Shown piece after piece: positions 42,678-52,775 of a stretch of DNA of 64,000 bases. The notes below the pieces were generated by a model. That model did not search any database, was not told where the DNA came from, and saw nothing but the letters and a program-made list of their open reading frames with translations. Numbering within the stretch: position 1 is the stretch's first letter; every line of letters begins with the position of its first letter. This DNA comes from Bacteroidales bacterium (GTDB lineage: Bacteria > Bacteroidota > Bacteroidia > Bacteroidales > UBA932): contig JAKSJG010000002.1 in assembly GCA_024398365.1 (NCBI GenBank), positions 1 to 64,000 of the forward strand, in the 5' to 3' direction. The position numbers were made by a program, and so were the translations under genes.

Positions 42678-44597
42678 ATGGAAGAAGAAGAGTTGCAGCT
42701 GCAGCAGAAAGAGTACGGAGATGACAGCATAACCCACCTCGAGGACATAGAGCACATCAGACTCCGTCCGGGCATGTACATCGGCCGCCTCGGCGACGGT
42801 ACAGCACCGAACGACGGTATGTATGTGCTTATGAAAGAGATCATTGACAACTCCATCGACGAATTCTCGATGGGCTTCGGCAAGAACATTGTCATACGCA
42901 TTGAGGACAAGTGCATCACCATACGCGACTACGGCCGCGGCATACCTTTCGGCACCAACCGCAAGACAGGACTCAACAACCTCGACTCCGCAGTGAGCAA
43001 GCTTCACACCGGCGCCAAGTATGACAGCGAGGTGTTCCAGAAGTCCGTCGGCATGAACGGCGTCGGCCTGAAAGCCGCCAACGCCCTCTCCTCCTCCTTC
43101 ATCGTACAGTCATTCCGAGACGGCGAGACTCTCCGTCTCGAATACGAGAAAGGCAAGCTGACCACACCGGACTTCGAACCGAAACCGACATCCGAGCGCA
43201 ACGGCACCCTGATCTCCTTCATCCCGGATGACACCCTCTTCGAGCCGTACGAGTACAATCTCGACTACATCGAGACCATGCTCCGCAACTACGCATACCT
43301 CAACGTCGGACTCAAACTGACCTTCAACGGCCAGGAGTTCAAGTCCGCGAACGGTCTGCTCGACCTGCTCAACGAGAGCATCGAGGAGGAACCGCTCTAC
43401 GAGCCCATACACCTCAAGAGCGGGGACATAGAGGTGGCGTTCACCCACGGCAGCGGCTACGGAGAGAACATCTACTCATTCGTCAACGGCCAGAACACGA
43501 CCCTCGGCGGCACCCATCTGGCAGCCTTCAAGGAGGCCGTGGCCAAGGTGCTCAAGGACTTCTACAAGAAGGACTTCAACCCGGTTGACGTGCGCCAGTC
43601 CATCATAGGCGCCGTCAGCGTGCGCATCCAGGAGCCTGAATTCGAAGGCCAGACCAAGGTGCAGCTGGGTTCAAAATACATGTGGCAGAACAAGCTCGAA
43701 GGCACCCACGGACCTACCATCATCAAGGAGATGACGGATTTCCTGATGGCCGACCTGGACAACTACCTGCACAAGAACCTCGAGGTGGCCGACGTCATCC
43801 TCAAGAAGATCCAGGACTCCGAGCGCGAGCGCAATGCCATCTCAAGCATAAGCAAGAAGACCAAGGCCCGCCTGAAGAAGGCCTCCATACATAACAAGAA
43901 GCTGCGCGACTGCCGCGTGCATTACGGCGACAAGAACCCGCTCGCCGAGCAGACAACCATCTTCATCACCGAGGGTGACTCCGCATCCGGCAGCATCACC
44001 AAGAGCCGCGACGCCAACGTGCAGGCCGTATTCAGTCTCATGGGCAAGCCTTTCAACTGCGCAAAGGCATCCAAGAAGGACCTCTATTGCGACAAGAATG
44101 TCGAGCTCTGCCTCCTGCAGTCGGCACTCAACATCGAGGACGGTGTGGAAGGACTCCGCTACAACAATATCGTGATCGCAACCGATGCCGATGTGGACGG
44201 CATGCACATCCGCCTGCTGATGCTGACCTTCTTCCTCAAATTCTATCCTGACGTAGTCCGCGCAGGCCATCTGTACATACTCCAGACGCCTCTTTTCCGC
44301 GTACGCGACAAGAAGAGCAACATCTATTGCTACAGCTCCGCCGAGAAGGAGGACGCCATCAAAAAGCTCGGCGCCAAATCCGAGATCACACGATTCAAAG
44401 GTCTCGGCGAGATCTCACCTGAAGAGTTTCAGGGCTTCATCGGCGAAGACATGAGACTCGAGTCAGTCCGCCTGACCAACGAAGACAAGATCAGCGACAT
44501 CATCGACTTCTACATGGGCAACAACACACCTGTACGTCAGAAGTTCATCCGCACCAACCTCCGCAGCGACATCAACAACGTCGAAGAGGAGCAGTAA
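42678..44597 (+). CDS. parE: Type IIA topoisomerase B subunit (topoisomerase IV ParE)
   Basis: A 639-residue ATPase subunit. The GHKL ATP site has EIIDNSIDEF, DYGRGIPFG and GMNGVGLKAANAL; the transducer and TOPRIM domains follow (TEGDSASGS, ATDADVDGMHIR) with a C-terminal RFKGLGEISPEEF. The size and lack of the gyrase-B insert favour ParE over GyrB. It needs ParC, not encoded in the window, to decatenate chromosomes. Its last 26 bases overlap the end of convergent ispH. Confidence 0.88.
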   Translation: MEEEELQLQQKEYGDDSITHLEDIEHIRLRPGMYIGRLGDGTAPNDGMYVLMKEIIDNSIDEFSMGFGKNIVIRIEDKCITIRDYGRGIPFGTNRKTGLNNLDSAVSKLHTGAKYDSEVFQKSVGMNGVGLKAANALSSSFIVQSFRDGETLRLEYEKGKLTTPDFEPKPTSERNGTLISFIPDDTLFEPYEYNLDYIETMLRNYAYLNVGLKLTFNGQEFKSANGLLDLLNESIEEEPLYEPIHLKSGDIEVAFTHGSGYGENIYSFVNGQNTTLGGTHLAAFKEAVAKVLKDFYKKDFNPVDVRQSIIGAVSVRIQEPEFEGQTKVQLGSKYMWQNKLEGTHGPTIIKEMTDFLMADLDNYLHKNLEVADVILKKIQDSERERNAISSISKKTKARLKKASIHNKKLRDCRVHYGDKNPLAEQTTIFITEGDSASGSITKSRDANVQAVFSLMGKPFNCAKASKKDLYCDKNVELCLLQSALNIEDGVEGLRYNNIVIATDADVDGMHIRLLMLTFFLKFYPDVVRAGHLYILQTPLFRVRDKKSNIYCYSSAEKEDAIKKLGAKSEITRFKGLGEISPEEFQGFIGEDMRLESVRLTNEDKISDIIDFYMGNNTPVRQKFIRTNLRSDINNVEEEQ

Positions 44598-45438
44598 TGG
44601 CGTCCTTGACTTCCTCCAGCTGCCAGGCCGGAGTCGAGGTGGCGCCGCAGACACCGACGGAGTCGCCGTCGTGGAACCACGACATGTCCATGTCGGAGGC
44701 ATTCTCCAGCCAGAAAGTGCGCGGATTGGCGCTCTTGCAGAGATCGAAGAGCACCTTGCCGTTGGAGCTTTCGCGTCCGCTGACGAAAAGTATCACTGAA
44801 TGCGAGCGGGCGAATTCGACGAGGGATTTGTGGCGGGAAGCCACCTGACGGCAGATGGTATCGAATACCTGCACGTCCTTCGACCGGGAGCGTATGGCCT
44901 CGGCAAGGGCCGCATACTCCTGAGGGTCTTTGGTGGTCTGGGAGAACAGCGCTATCGGCCGTGTGAAATCTATCCTGTCCAGTTCGTCAGTGCCGCTGAC
45001 CACCACTGCGTTGCCGTCCGTCTGACCTACGAGGCCGTTGACCTCCGCATGGCCGCGCTTGCCGAAGATGATTATCTCGCCGCGCACATCCTTCATCCGC
45101 TCATACACCTCACGCACCTTGCGCTGCAAGGCGAGCACCACAGGGCAGGTGCAGTCTATCAGATGGAGATTGTTGGCCTCAGCCAGAGCATAGGTGGCAG
45201 GCGGCTCCCCGTGGGCGCGGATGAGCACCGTATCATCATGAAGGGCGGATACGGCGTCTATATCGAGGATTTCCAGGCCCTTGGCCTTGAGCCTGCTGAG
45301 CTCCAGGGAATTGTGTACTATATCCCCGAGGGAGTACAGTCTGTCGTGCGCGCAGAGGTAGTCCTCGGCCTGCCGGATGGCGCGCACCACACCGTTGCAG
45401 AAGCCGGAATTGCCGTCTATCTCAACATTGAGCCTCAT
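44572..45438 (-). CDS. ispH: 4-hydroxy-3-methylbut-2-enyl diphosphate reductase
   Basis: A 288-residue [4Fe-4S] enzyme making IPP and DMAPP in the last step of the MEP isoprenoid pathway. The three cluster cysteines are Cys14 (GFCNGV), Cys98 (DCTCPVV) and Cys196 (DTICRQVASR). IRAHGEPP and FGKRGHAEVNGLVGQT are family blocks. Its ATG overlaps the cmk stop by 4 bases, giving a cmk-ispH operon. Its 3' end overlaps parE. Confidence 0.95.
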   Translation of the reverse strand: MRLNVEIDGNSGFCNGVVRAIRQAEDYLCAHDRLYSLGDIVHNSLELSRLKAKGLEILDIDAVSALHDDTVLIRAHGEPPATYALAEANNLHLIDCTCPVVLALQRKVREVYERMKDVRGEIIIFGKRGHAEVNGLVGQTDGNAVVVSGTDELDRIDFTRPIALFSQTTKDPQEYAALAEAIRSRSKDVQVFDTICRQVASRHKSLVEFARSHSVILFVSGRESSNGKVLFDLCKSANPRTFWLENASDMDMSWFHDGDSVGVCGATSTPAWQLEEVKDAITAPLRRC

Positions 45439-46136
45439 TGCATCTCAATGCCGAAACGTTCCTTGAGTATGCCGGAGAGCCACACCATCTGCTCCTCGAT
45501 GGTCATATGGCTGTTGTCAAGGTCAATGGCATCATCGGCGCGGCGCAGAGGGTTCATCTCGCGATGCGAATCGATATAGTCGCGCTCGAGCACGTTCTTG
45601 AGCACGTCCTCGAAATCAGCCTCCTCCCCTTTCGCCTTCATCTCATCCAGACGGCGCTGAGCGCGGATTTCCGCGTCAGCGGTCATGAAGAGCTTGAGAT
45701 CCGCGTTCGGGAATACGGCGGTACCTATGTCGCGGCCGTCCATCACGCAGCCTTCTGAGCCGTAGAGGTGCAGCTGGCCGTCAACGAAGTTGCGGACCGC
45801 CGGCACGGTGGCTATCGGGCTGACACTGGATGAGACGTCCAGCATCCTGATGCGCTTCTCCACATTGACGCCATTGAGGCAGATATCGAAGAGGCCGGTC
45901 TCATCATTCTGCTCGTAAGAGATGACAATATCGGACTCCAGTGCCTTCTGCAGGCCTTCCAGGTCAATATTGTTGTCCTTGTCAATCAGTCCCTTCTCCA
46001 GAGAATAGAGGGTCACTGCGCGATAGAGCGCGCCCGAGTCAAGATATACCATTCCGAGCTTTGCGGAGATGGCCTTGGCAAACGTACTTTTGCCCGTTGA
46101 AGAATAGCCGTCGATGGCGATTATGATTCCACTCAT
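45435..46136 (-). CDS. cmk: Cytidylate kinase
   Basis: A 233-residue (d)CMP kinase. The P loop is GYSSTGKST (residues 9-17); VYLDSGALYRAVTLYSLEKG, the VMDGRDIGTAVFPNADLKLFMTA segment, and RRLDEM...RDYIDSHREMNPLRRADDAIDLD are family signatures. Placement directly upstream of ispH is common in Bacteroidetes. It is transcribed divergently from the response-regulator gene over a 77-base gap in which both promoters overlap. Confidence 0.95.
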   Translation of the reverse strand: MSGIIIAIDGYSSTGKSTFAKAISAKLGMVYLDSGALYRAVTLYSLEKGLIDKDNNIDLEGLQKALESDIVISYEQNDETGLFDICLNGVNVEKRIRMLDVSSSVSPIATVPAVRNFVDGQLHLYGSEGCVMDGRDIGTAVFPNADLKLFMTADAEIRAQRRLDEMKAKGEEADFEDVLKNVLERDYIDSHREMNPLRRADDAIDLDNSHMTIEEQMVWLSGILKERFGIEMQ

Positions 46137-46158
46137 AGTTTAGCGATTTGAACTCCTG

Positions 46159-46191
46159 CAAAAGTAGACAAAAATTGTCTATCTTTGCAAA
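46159..46191 (-). promoter_or_regulatory. Promoter of cmk-ispH
   Basis: On the minus strand TTTG (191-188), a 21-base spacer and TACTTTTG (166-159) fit the consensus, 22 bases before the cmk ATG. Confidence 0.65.
46180..46187 (+). promoter_or_regulatory. -7 element of the response-regulator gene
   Basis: TATCTTTG fits the -7 consensus and lies 26 bases before the ATG at 46214. It lies inside the divergent cmk promoter, so the two may compete for polymerase. The only upstream TTTG is too far (spacer 29). Confidence 0.5.
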
Positions 46192-46213
46192 TTATGTATA
46201 AACATGCACTGTT

Positions 46214-47374
46214 ATGAAGGTTCTTATAATCGACGACGAGCGCAGCATACGCAACACGATGAAGGAGATCCTCGAATTCGAGGGTCACGAGATATCCGTC
46301 GCCGCTGACGGCAAGGAAGGCGTGGAGGCGGCTCTGCACAACAGTTTCGACGTCATATTCTGCGACATCAAGATGCCGAACATGGACGGCATCGAGGTGC
46401 TCCAGACCCTCAAGGCGGAAGGATGCGAGGCGGAGGTCATAATGATTTCCGGACACGGAGACATCGAGACTGCCGTCAAATGCATACGCCTCGGAGCCTA
46501 CGACTTCATACAGAAGCCTCTGGACCTCAACCGCATACTCATCACCCTGAAGAACGCCACCGACAAGACGGCGCTGGTCAAGGAGACGAAGACCCTCAAG
46601 AAGAAGGTGGGCGGCAAATACCAGATCATCGGATCCTCCCCTGCCATCACCCACATTCTCGACGTGGTGGACCGCGTTGCGCCGACCGACGCCCGCGTGC
46701 TCATCACCGGCAGCAACGGCACGGGCAAGGAGCTGATAGCCCGCCGCCTCCACGACAAGAGCCCGAGGGCCGCGATGCCGTTCATCGAGGTCAACTGCGC
46801 CGCCATCCCGAGCGAACTCATAGAGAGCGAGCTTTTCGGACATGAGAAGGGCGCCTTCACATCCGCCATCAAGCAGCACAAGGGCAAGTTCGAGCAGGCC
46901 GAGGGCGGCACGCTCTTCCTGGACGAAATCGGCGACATGAGCCTTGCAGCCCAGGCGAAGGTGCTCCGCGTGCTCCAGGAGAACAAGCTCAACCGCGTAG
47001 GCAGCGACAAGGACATCAACGTCAACGTACGCGTGGTGGCAGCAACCAACAAGAACCTCACCAAGGAGATAGAGGCCGGCAATTTCCGCGAGGACCTCTA
47101 CCACCGCCTGAGCGTCATCCTCGTGCACGTGCCGAAGCTGAGCGAACGCACAGAGGACATACCCGAACTGGTAAATCATTTCATAGCGCAGATCAGCGAG
47201 GAAAGCGGAATGGCTCCGAAGAAGATCGCAGCCGACGCCATGGCCGAACTCCAGAAGCTCCCGTGGCCGGGCAATATCAGAGAACTGCGCAATGTCACAG
47301 AGCGCCTGATGATACTCTGTGGCGAGACAATAACCAAAGAAGACATCATTGCCTTCGCAACCCCATCAATCTAA
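46214..47374 (+). CDS. NtrC-family response regulator without DNA-binding domain
   Basis: A 386-residue protein: receiver domain (1-120; acidic pocket IIDDE, phosphoacceptor Asp51 in FCDIKMPNMDG, Lys in FIQKPL) and a sigma-54-type AAA+ domain (about 140-380; Walker A GSNGTGKE, FLDEIGDM Walker B, NFREDLYHRL). The sigma-54 contact loop GAFTGA reads GAFTSA. The protein ends at GETITKEDIIAFATPSI with no Fis-type helix-turn-helix. Its partner is probably the NtrY-like kinase encoded beyond der. Confidence 0.9.
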   Translation: MKVLIIDDERSIRNTMKEILEFEGHEISVAADGKEGVEAALHNSFDVIFCDIKMPNMDGIEVLQTLKAEGCEAEVIMISGHGDIETAVKCIRLGAYDFIQKPLDLNRILITLKNATDKTALVKETKTLKKKVGGKYQIIGSSPAITHILDVVDRVAPTDARVLITGSNGTGKELIARRLHDKSPRAAMPFIEVNCAAIPSELIESELFGHEKGAFTSAIKQHKGKFEQAEGGTLFLDEIGDMSLAAQAKVLRVLQENKLNRVGSDKDINVNVRVVAATNKNLTKEIEAGNFREDLYHRLSVILVHVPKLSERTEDIPELVNHFIAQISEESGMAPKKIAADAMAELQKLPWPGNIRELRNVTERLMILCGETITKEDIIAFATPSI

Positions 47375-47377
47375 ATC

Positions 47378-48688
47378 ATGAATCTTGTAGCGATAGTTGG
47401 CCGCCCGAACGTGGGCAAATCCACCCTTTTCAACAGGCTTGTCGGCATGCGCCAGGCCATTGTAGATGAAACAGCAGGCGTCACCCGCGACCGCCATTAC
47501 GGCAAGTGCGAATGGTGCGGCAAGGAATTCTCCGTAGTGGATACCGGAGGCTTCACCATCAATTCGGACGATATCTTCGAGGAGGAGATACGCAAACAGG
47601 TGATGATAGCCATAGAAGAGAGCGACCTCGTGCTCTTCATGACCGAGGTTGACACCGGCATCACCGATTTCGACTACGAGATAGCGAAGATACTCCGCAG
47701 GTGCAAGAAGCCCGTGGTCCTGGCCTGCAACAAAGTTGACTCCGGCGACAAGATGTACGGCACATACGAGTTCAACGCCCTCGGACTGGGCGAACCGTGC
47801 TGCATCTCCTCAGCCACCGGAAGCGGCACCGGCGACCTTCTCGACAAGATAGTGAGCCTCCTGCCGGAAAACTCCGTCGCAGAGGACGACAATCCTGACC
47901 TTCCTCATTTCGCCATCGTGGGCAAGCCTAATGTCGGCAAGTCATCCCTTACCAACGCCCTGCTCGGCGAGGAGCGCAACATCGTGACCCCTATCGCCGG
48001 CACCACCCGCGATTCGATCTCCTCACATTACAACAAATTCGGCCACGAATTCATACTTGTCGACACGGCCGGAGTGCGCAAGAAAGCCAAGGTCACAGAA
48101 GATTTGGAATTCTATTCCGTGATGCGTTCTGTACGCGCCATAGAGAATGCGGACGTCTGCATACTGATGATCGACGCCACCTGCGGTCTCGAAGCCCAGG
48201 ACATGTCCATATTCAACCTCATCGCCCGCAACCGCAAGGGCTGCGTCATCGTGGTGAACAAATGGGACCTCGTACAGGACAAGACGGCCAACACGCTGAA
48301 GGAATACACAGAGGCCATCAAGGCCCGCATAGCACCTTTCAACGACATACCTATCATCTTCACCTCAGTGCTTAACAAGCAGAGGATCCTGGATGTGCTC
48401 AACGCCGCAACGGGCGTATATGAGAACTACTCCCGCCGCATCCCTACATCCCAGCTCAACGAGATCATACTTCCTGAGATCGAGAATTACCCGCCACCTG
48501 CATGGAAGGGCAAGTACGTGAAGATCAAGTATGTGACACAGCTGCCTACGAAGTTCCCTTCATTCGCGTTCTTCTGCAACCTGCCGCAGTACATACGCGA
48601 CCCTTACAAGAGATTCCTCGAAAACAAATTAAGAAGCAACTTCGACTTCTCGGGCTGCACCGTTGACGTTTACCTTAGGAAGAAGTAA
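47378..48688 (+). CDS. der: Ribosome-assembly GTPase Der (EngA)
   Basis: A 436-residue protein with two tandem G domains ([14 protein letters not shown] at 8-21 and [16 protein letters not shown] near 182; DTGGF and DTAGVRKK switch II; NKVD and NKWD) and a C-terminal KH-like domain ending in VDVYLRKK. It acts in 50S subunit maturation. It begins 3 bases after the response-regulator stop and is probably co-transcribed. Its last 60 bases overlap the end of the convergent histidine-kinase gene. Confidence 0.97.
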   Translation: MNLVAIVGRPNVGKSTLFNRLVGMRQAIVDETAGVTRDRHYGKCEWCGKEFSVVDTGGFTINSDDIFEEEIRKQVMIAIEESDLVLFMTEVDTGITDFDYEIAKILRRCKKPVVLACNKVDSGDKMYGTYEFNALGLGEPCCISSATGSGTGDLLDKIVSLLPENSVAEDDNPDLPHFAIVGKPNVGKSSLTNALLGEERNIVTPIAGTTRDSISSHYNKFGHEFILVDTAGVRKKAKVTEDLEFYSVMRSVRAIENADVCILMIDATCGLEAQDMSIFNLIARNRKGCVIVVNKWDLVQDKTANTLKEYTEAIKARIAPFNDIPIIFTSVLNKQRILDVLNAATGVYENYSRRIPTSQLNEIILPEIENYPPPAWKGKYVKIKYVTQLPTKFPSFAFFCNLPQYIRDPYKRFLENKLRSNFDFSGCTVDVYLRKK

Positions 48689-51600
48689 GGTAAAGCAAGC
48701 TCCGCCCAGCTTTTCGGACCGGCTGTACTTGATGCTGCCGCCGGCCTGCTCGACCACGCTCTTGCATATGGCAAGGCCAAGGCCCGAGCCGCTGCTCTTT
48801 GTCGTGAAATTAGGCGTGAAGAGCTTGTCCAGATTCTCTTCTGACACACCGGGACCGCTGTCCTCGAACTGTATCTTCCATGCCGGTCTGCCGGATATGG
48901 ACGATTCGATGACAAAGACACTCACCTTTCCGGTCCCGGATGCATTCTCGATGGACTGGATGGCATTTGTCAGGAGATTGACGAAGACGCGTGCCAGCTG
49001 AGGGCGGCGCGCCATGACCATAGGGGCTGACGGTATGCATTCGTATTCGAAGCTTATGTCCTCCCTGTTGTCAAATATGGTCACCTGCTCGCCTATCAGC
49101 TCATCTACATTGAGCATCACTGCATCCTCCGAGAAGGATTTGGCTATGGCGGAGAATTCGGAGGCCGTGTCGGTAAGCACGTCAATCTGCTCCAGCAGTG
49201 ATGTGGATATGGCCTCAACCTTGTCCTCCCAGCCCGGGACGCCCTGGTTCTTCAGGCGGATAAGATACTGTATGCTCAGGCGCATAGGCGTCAGAGGGTT
49301 CTTGATGTCGTGAGCCACCTTGCGGGCCATCTCCTTCCATGCCTGCTCACGCTCGCTCTGGGCCAGACGCCGCGTACTCTCGTCAAGGTCATCAACCATG
49401 CGGTTGTAGGATTGGATAAGCACGCCGAGCTCGTCATTGGTGTTCGGATAATTGACGTGGCGGTCCTCTCCGTCGGAGGCTGTCAGCCTGTTCATCCTGT
49501 CGCGGATGGCGAGGATCGGACTGATGAGGGAGTTGGACAACAGCACGCCCACTATGGTCGCGGCTATCAGCAGCACGAGGCAGAGGTTGATGATCATGGC
49601 CACCGTAGGCGAGGTGGCGGCATTGACATCAGCCACGCTGGAAATGTACGGCACATTGACTATCGCCACCATATCGCCGGACTCATTGAAGAGCGGGGCA
49701 TAAACCGAATCGAATGAGAGGTGACCCAGTTTCTCGACTCCGGAATAGCGCTGCGCATTGAGACGTACGATATTGTTGTATGCCTGGTAATTCATTCTCT
49801 TGCCGATGAAATACTGGGAGAAGATCTCAGGCTTGGTGGAGCATATGAGCATGCCCTCGGTATCGTATATGTTGATGTCGGTACGGGTGATGGCCGCCAC
49901 ATCCTCCATTGCGGCGAGGAACTGCGGCGTACGAAGGGCATTGTAGCGCATTGCATACTTGCAGTAAGGTGCAAGCGACTCCTGCACTGAAGCGATCTTG
50001 GCATCCATCTGCCCCCGGTTGCCCTCGACTCTTATCTTCATGGTATATGACACCACCGCGGCCGTGAGCGCGGCTATGGCCACAATCATGGAGCCTGTGG
50101 TGAGCAGGGTGATCCTGCGCTTGAGCGAATGCCTCGGCAGATTGAGGGCACGTGTCGGACGGGCCCATCTCGTGGCAAGCAGGAGGAATATCCCGAAGAA
50201 TATCATGAAATACGAGAAGGACACGATATACGGGAAAGGTGGCCTGAGCCTGCGCGATATCACCGCTATCTCATCCTCCGAAACGCGGTTGACAAAGTGC
50301 ACGTAACCATTCTTGTTAGTCTTGGTGTAGCCTATCTCATAGCTGGAGGAAGGCACCACCGGATAATTGTATCTGCCGCTGCTGCTGATGAGGCGTCCGC
50401 TGGAATACCTCGCCGTTGACATCATGCGGCTGCTGCCCCTCACCGGTCCGCCGTTCTGGATATTGGCAATGTCGAAAGGATCCTCACGGAAACGGGAGAC
50501 TATCTCCACAAAGAGGCGCACGGGGTCGGTGGCGCCTTCCGCCAGATACTGGAAGACTCCTATATAGGACACCCTGTCGTCGAAATTGTTGATATAGTAG
50601 AAATCCGAGTCGTCATCTATCTCCACGCCGTATTCAGTCAGCTGGCTGACGAAGAAATCCATGCATGGCACAGGTACGCTTCCTGTACCCAGGTTCAGCA
50701 GGTTGTCGGAACTGCAGACCGCCAGATTGAGATTGTATTTCTGACTGAAATCCTTGTCGAAGTATCTGTCCATGAGGCGGCTCTTTATGAGGTCGGTGCC
50801 ATTGGCGATGGCGAGCATGGATATGAACGGGTCCGATGCTATCTCCCTCTCCACCGAATGGAGCTGGTACTCCAGCGGCAGGTCGCGCTCCGAAGCCATC
50901 TTGCCCGTATTGACCTTGTTGATGTCATACTCCTTCTCGAGGCCGTGCACGCCTTCGTCGATGATGCAGAACAGTGACACGAGGGCTATGTAGATGATGA
51001 TGTTGCGCCATGAGAAGAGGGATATTCCCGATTTCGGGAATAAATACGATACGGTCATCTGCAGCATGTCAAGCAGAGCCAGGAAGAGCATGGCGAAGGA
51101 GAAGTAGCACAGCGTGGAATAAAGGCTTATCTCGCTGATGCGGAAAGGCTCGAGGACAAGATTGGAATTGAGGACGAGGGACTTGAGTGTGTAGTGCGTG
51201 TACCATGCCACACCCGCTGCCGCCAGCGCAGACAGCAGTCCGGCCATACGGACTCCGGCAGGTCTCCGTGGCCTGTAGTCGCGCATGATGAAGAGGCAGT
51301 ACGCAATCAGGGATATAAGGGTGTTGTTGAGCAGGAACTCTCCGAGCGAAGGGAAGATGTCATTCTCAGCGTAGAGCACAGGTGAGAACAGTTCTGCGGA
51401 GGACGATGCTCCGTGAGAGAGCATCAGGGATGCCATGCGTATCAGCACCAGACCTGCGGAAGCTATCAGGAAGCTGCGCCACGAACGGCTCTCATAATGC
51501 AGGAGCAGCAATGACAAGGCCGAGAAAAGCAGGGCAATCCACTGAAGGTGGGACCCCCAGAAGTCCAGGGACTGCTCATTGGAGGCGACTATCGAGAACA

Positions 51601-52240
51601 GCGGATTGCCGCCGATGCCACGCACCACGGCACCATTGTCCTCACTTACGCTGACAGCGGTGAAGCGTTTGCGCAGACGAAGCTTGTCATTGACCACGCC
51701 AGACACGTCACCGTATGGGTACTCGGTCTTGATGCGTATGCCGGTCAATATCTCGGTCAGGCCGGAAGCGGACGTCACCCTGTCTATGACATACCAGTCC
51801 GAGCCGAGGTTGACATACTGCTCGGTGGAATCGATATAGGCCAGAGGCGAGTTGAAGATATTGCTGTTGCTCAGATACTGCAGCTTGTACGTAAACGGAT
51901 ATACACCTATCTCGTCATTTCCGATAGGGAACTCGTGCACCCATGACTGGAGAGTGTCGAGATTGTACTTGTAGATGACCATGTCCTCCGGAAAATCCGG
52001 AAAATCCATCCACTCATCAGGCGGAGCCTGCAGTGCCTTCATGGCATAATGCTGCACAATATTCTGGCGCTGGTGCATGGCGCGCTCCACCCGCCTCACC
52101 TCGCGGCCCACCTGAAAGCTGTAGCTGGGGGTCAGGAATGAAATGCAGAAGAAGATCACGGCCATTGAGCCGAGCATCTCAACTCCGAATCTGCGCACGA
52201 AAGACGCAAGACGGCTCCTGTATGTCTGGAAAACATTCAT
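48629..52240 (-). CDS. NtrY-like sensor histidine kinase
   Basis: A 1203-residue membrane kinase. The first ~480 residues contain several membrane helices between extracytoplasmic segments, then another periplasmic stretch and helix pair, a HAMP domain ([28 protein letters not shown]), a dimerisation domain with phospho-His in [13 protein letters not shown], and the ATPase domain (N box [31 protein letters not shown]). The KNPLTP H-box and large size are typical of NtrY/CvgSY-type kinases. It is coupled to rlmH (4-base overlap). The cognate regulator is probably the NtrC-type protein on the other side of der. Confidence 0.9.
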   Translation of the reverse strand: MNVFQTYRSRLASFVRRFGVEMLGSMAVIFFCISFLTPSYSFQVGREVRRVERAMHQRQNIVQHYAMKALQAPPDEWMDFPDFPEDMVIYKYNLDTLQSWVHEFPIGNDEIGVYPFTYKLQYLSNSNIFNSPLAYIDSTEQYVNLGSDWYVIDRVTSASGLTEILTGIRIKTEYPYGDVSGVVNDKLRLRKRFTAVSVSEDNGAVVRGIGGNPLFSIVASNEQSLDFWGSHLQWIALLFSALSLLLLHYESRSWRSFLIASAGLVLIRMASLMLSHGASSSAELFSPVLYAENDIFPSLGEFLLNNTLISLIAYCLFIMRDYRPRRPAGVRMAGLLSALAAAGVAWYTHYTLKSLVLNSNLVLEPFRISEISLYSTLCYFSFAMLFLALLDMLQMTVSYLFPKSGISLFSWRNIIIYIALVSLFCIIDEGVHGLEKEYDINKVNTGKMASERDLPLEYQLHSVEREIASDPFISMLAIANGTDLIKSRLMDRYFDKDFSQKYNLNLAVCSSDNLLNLGTGSVPVPCMDFFVSQLTEYGVEIDDDSDFYYINNFDDRVSYIGVFQYLAEGATDPVRLFVEIVSRFREDPFDIANIQNGGPVRGSSRMMSTARYSSGRLISSSGRYNYPVVPSSSYEIGYTKTNKNGYVHFVNRVSEDEIAVISRRLRPPFPYIVSFSYFMIFFGIFLLLATRWARPTRALNLPRHSLKRRITLLTTGSMIVAIAALTAAVVSYTMKIRVEGNRGQMDAKIASVQESLAPYCKYAMRYNALRTPQFLAAMEDVAAITRTDINIYDTEGMLICSTKPEIFSQYFIGKRMNYQAYNNIVRLNAQRYSGVEKLGHLSFDSVYAPLFNESGDMVAIVNVPYISSVADVNAATSPTVAMIINLCLVLLIAATIVGVLLSNSLISPILAIRDRMNRLTASDGEDRHVNYPNTNDELGVLIQSYNRMVDDLDESTRRLAQSEREQAWKEMARKVAHDIKNPLTPMRLSIQYLIRLKNQGVPGWEDKVEAISTSLLEQIDVLTDTASEFSAIAKSFSEDAVMLNVDELIGEQVTIFDNREDISFEYECIPSAPMVMARRPQLARVFVNLLTNAIQSIENASGTGKVSVFVIESSISGRPAWKIQFEDSGPGVSEENLDKLFTPNFTTKSSGSGLGLAICKSVVEQAGGSIKYSRSEKLGGACFTLLLPKVNVNGAAREVEVAS

Positions 52241-52710
52241 TCGTGATGATAGGGCTCACCCTTGATGATGGTGAACGCCCGGTAAAGCTGTTCGACGAAC
52301 AACAATCGCACCAGCTGATGCGAAAAAGTCATATCCGACAGGGACAGCATCGAATCCGACCTGTCATACACCGCCTGGGAAAAACCGTAGCTGCCGCCTA
52401 TGACAAAGACAATGTCCCTCGAGCTGTGGGACATCTTCTGCTCCAGGTGCTTCGCCCATGCCACTGAAGTGAAGCGGGCTCCGTGCTCGTCGAGCAGTAT
52501 CACATCGTCACTGTCCCGCAACTGTTTGAGTATGAGCTCCCCTTCCCTGAGCTTGATCTGATTCCTGGTCAGAGCGGAAGCCTGCTTGAGCTCCGGAATC
52601 TCCACAAGTTCAAAGGATACATAGTGCTTCAGGCGTTCCTGATAATCAGAAATGCCTTTCTTGAGGTACGATTCGACGGTCTTTCCGACCAGAAGCAGCT
52701 TTAACTTCAT
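52237..52710 (-). CDS. rlmH: 23S rRNA (pseudouridine1915-N3)-methyltransferase
   Basis: A 157-residue SPOUT methyltransferase that methylates pseudouridine 1915 in helix 69. The start MKLKLLLVGKT at 52710 matches family N-termini; an ATG 9 bases upstream is less likely. DIVFVIGGSYGFSQAVY is the cofactor knot and the end [22 protein letters not shown] is the invariant C-terminus. Its stop overlaps the kinase start (ATGA). The promoter places transcription start almost on the ATG, so the message may be leaderless. Confidence 0.95.
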   Translation of the reverse strand: MKLKLLLVGKTVESYLKKGISDYQERLKHYVSFELVEIPELKQASALTRNQIKLREGELILKQLRDSDDVILLDEHGARFTSVAWAKHLEQKMSHSSRDIVFVIGGSYGFSQAVYDRSDSMLSLSDMTFSHQLVRLLFVEQLYRAFTIIKGEPYHHE

Positions 52711-52716
52711 AGTACG

Positions 52717-52748
52717 CAAATTTATACAGATGGCTTGATTTTTGCAAA
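52717..52748 (-). promoter_or_regulatory. Promoter of rlmH, close to the start codon
   Basis: On the minus strand TTTG (748-745), a 20-base spacer and TAAATTTG (724-717) match the consensus exactly. The -7 box ends only 6 bases before the ATG. Confidence 0.7.
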
Positions 52749-52775
52749 TTTACCGCCGTCAGCAAGATTACTATT

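Noticed and set aside
42678..44597. GyrB instead of ParE
   Set aside because: Size and missing gyrase-type insertion favour ParE, though gyrB elsewhere in the genome would have to be compared to be certain.
46133..47179. 348-codon minus-strand frame opposite the response regulator
   Set aside because: Antisense shadow of a receiver/AAA+ gene; it would also extend into the cmk gene region.
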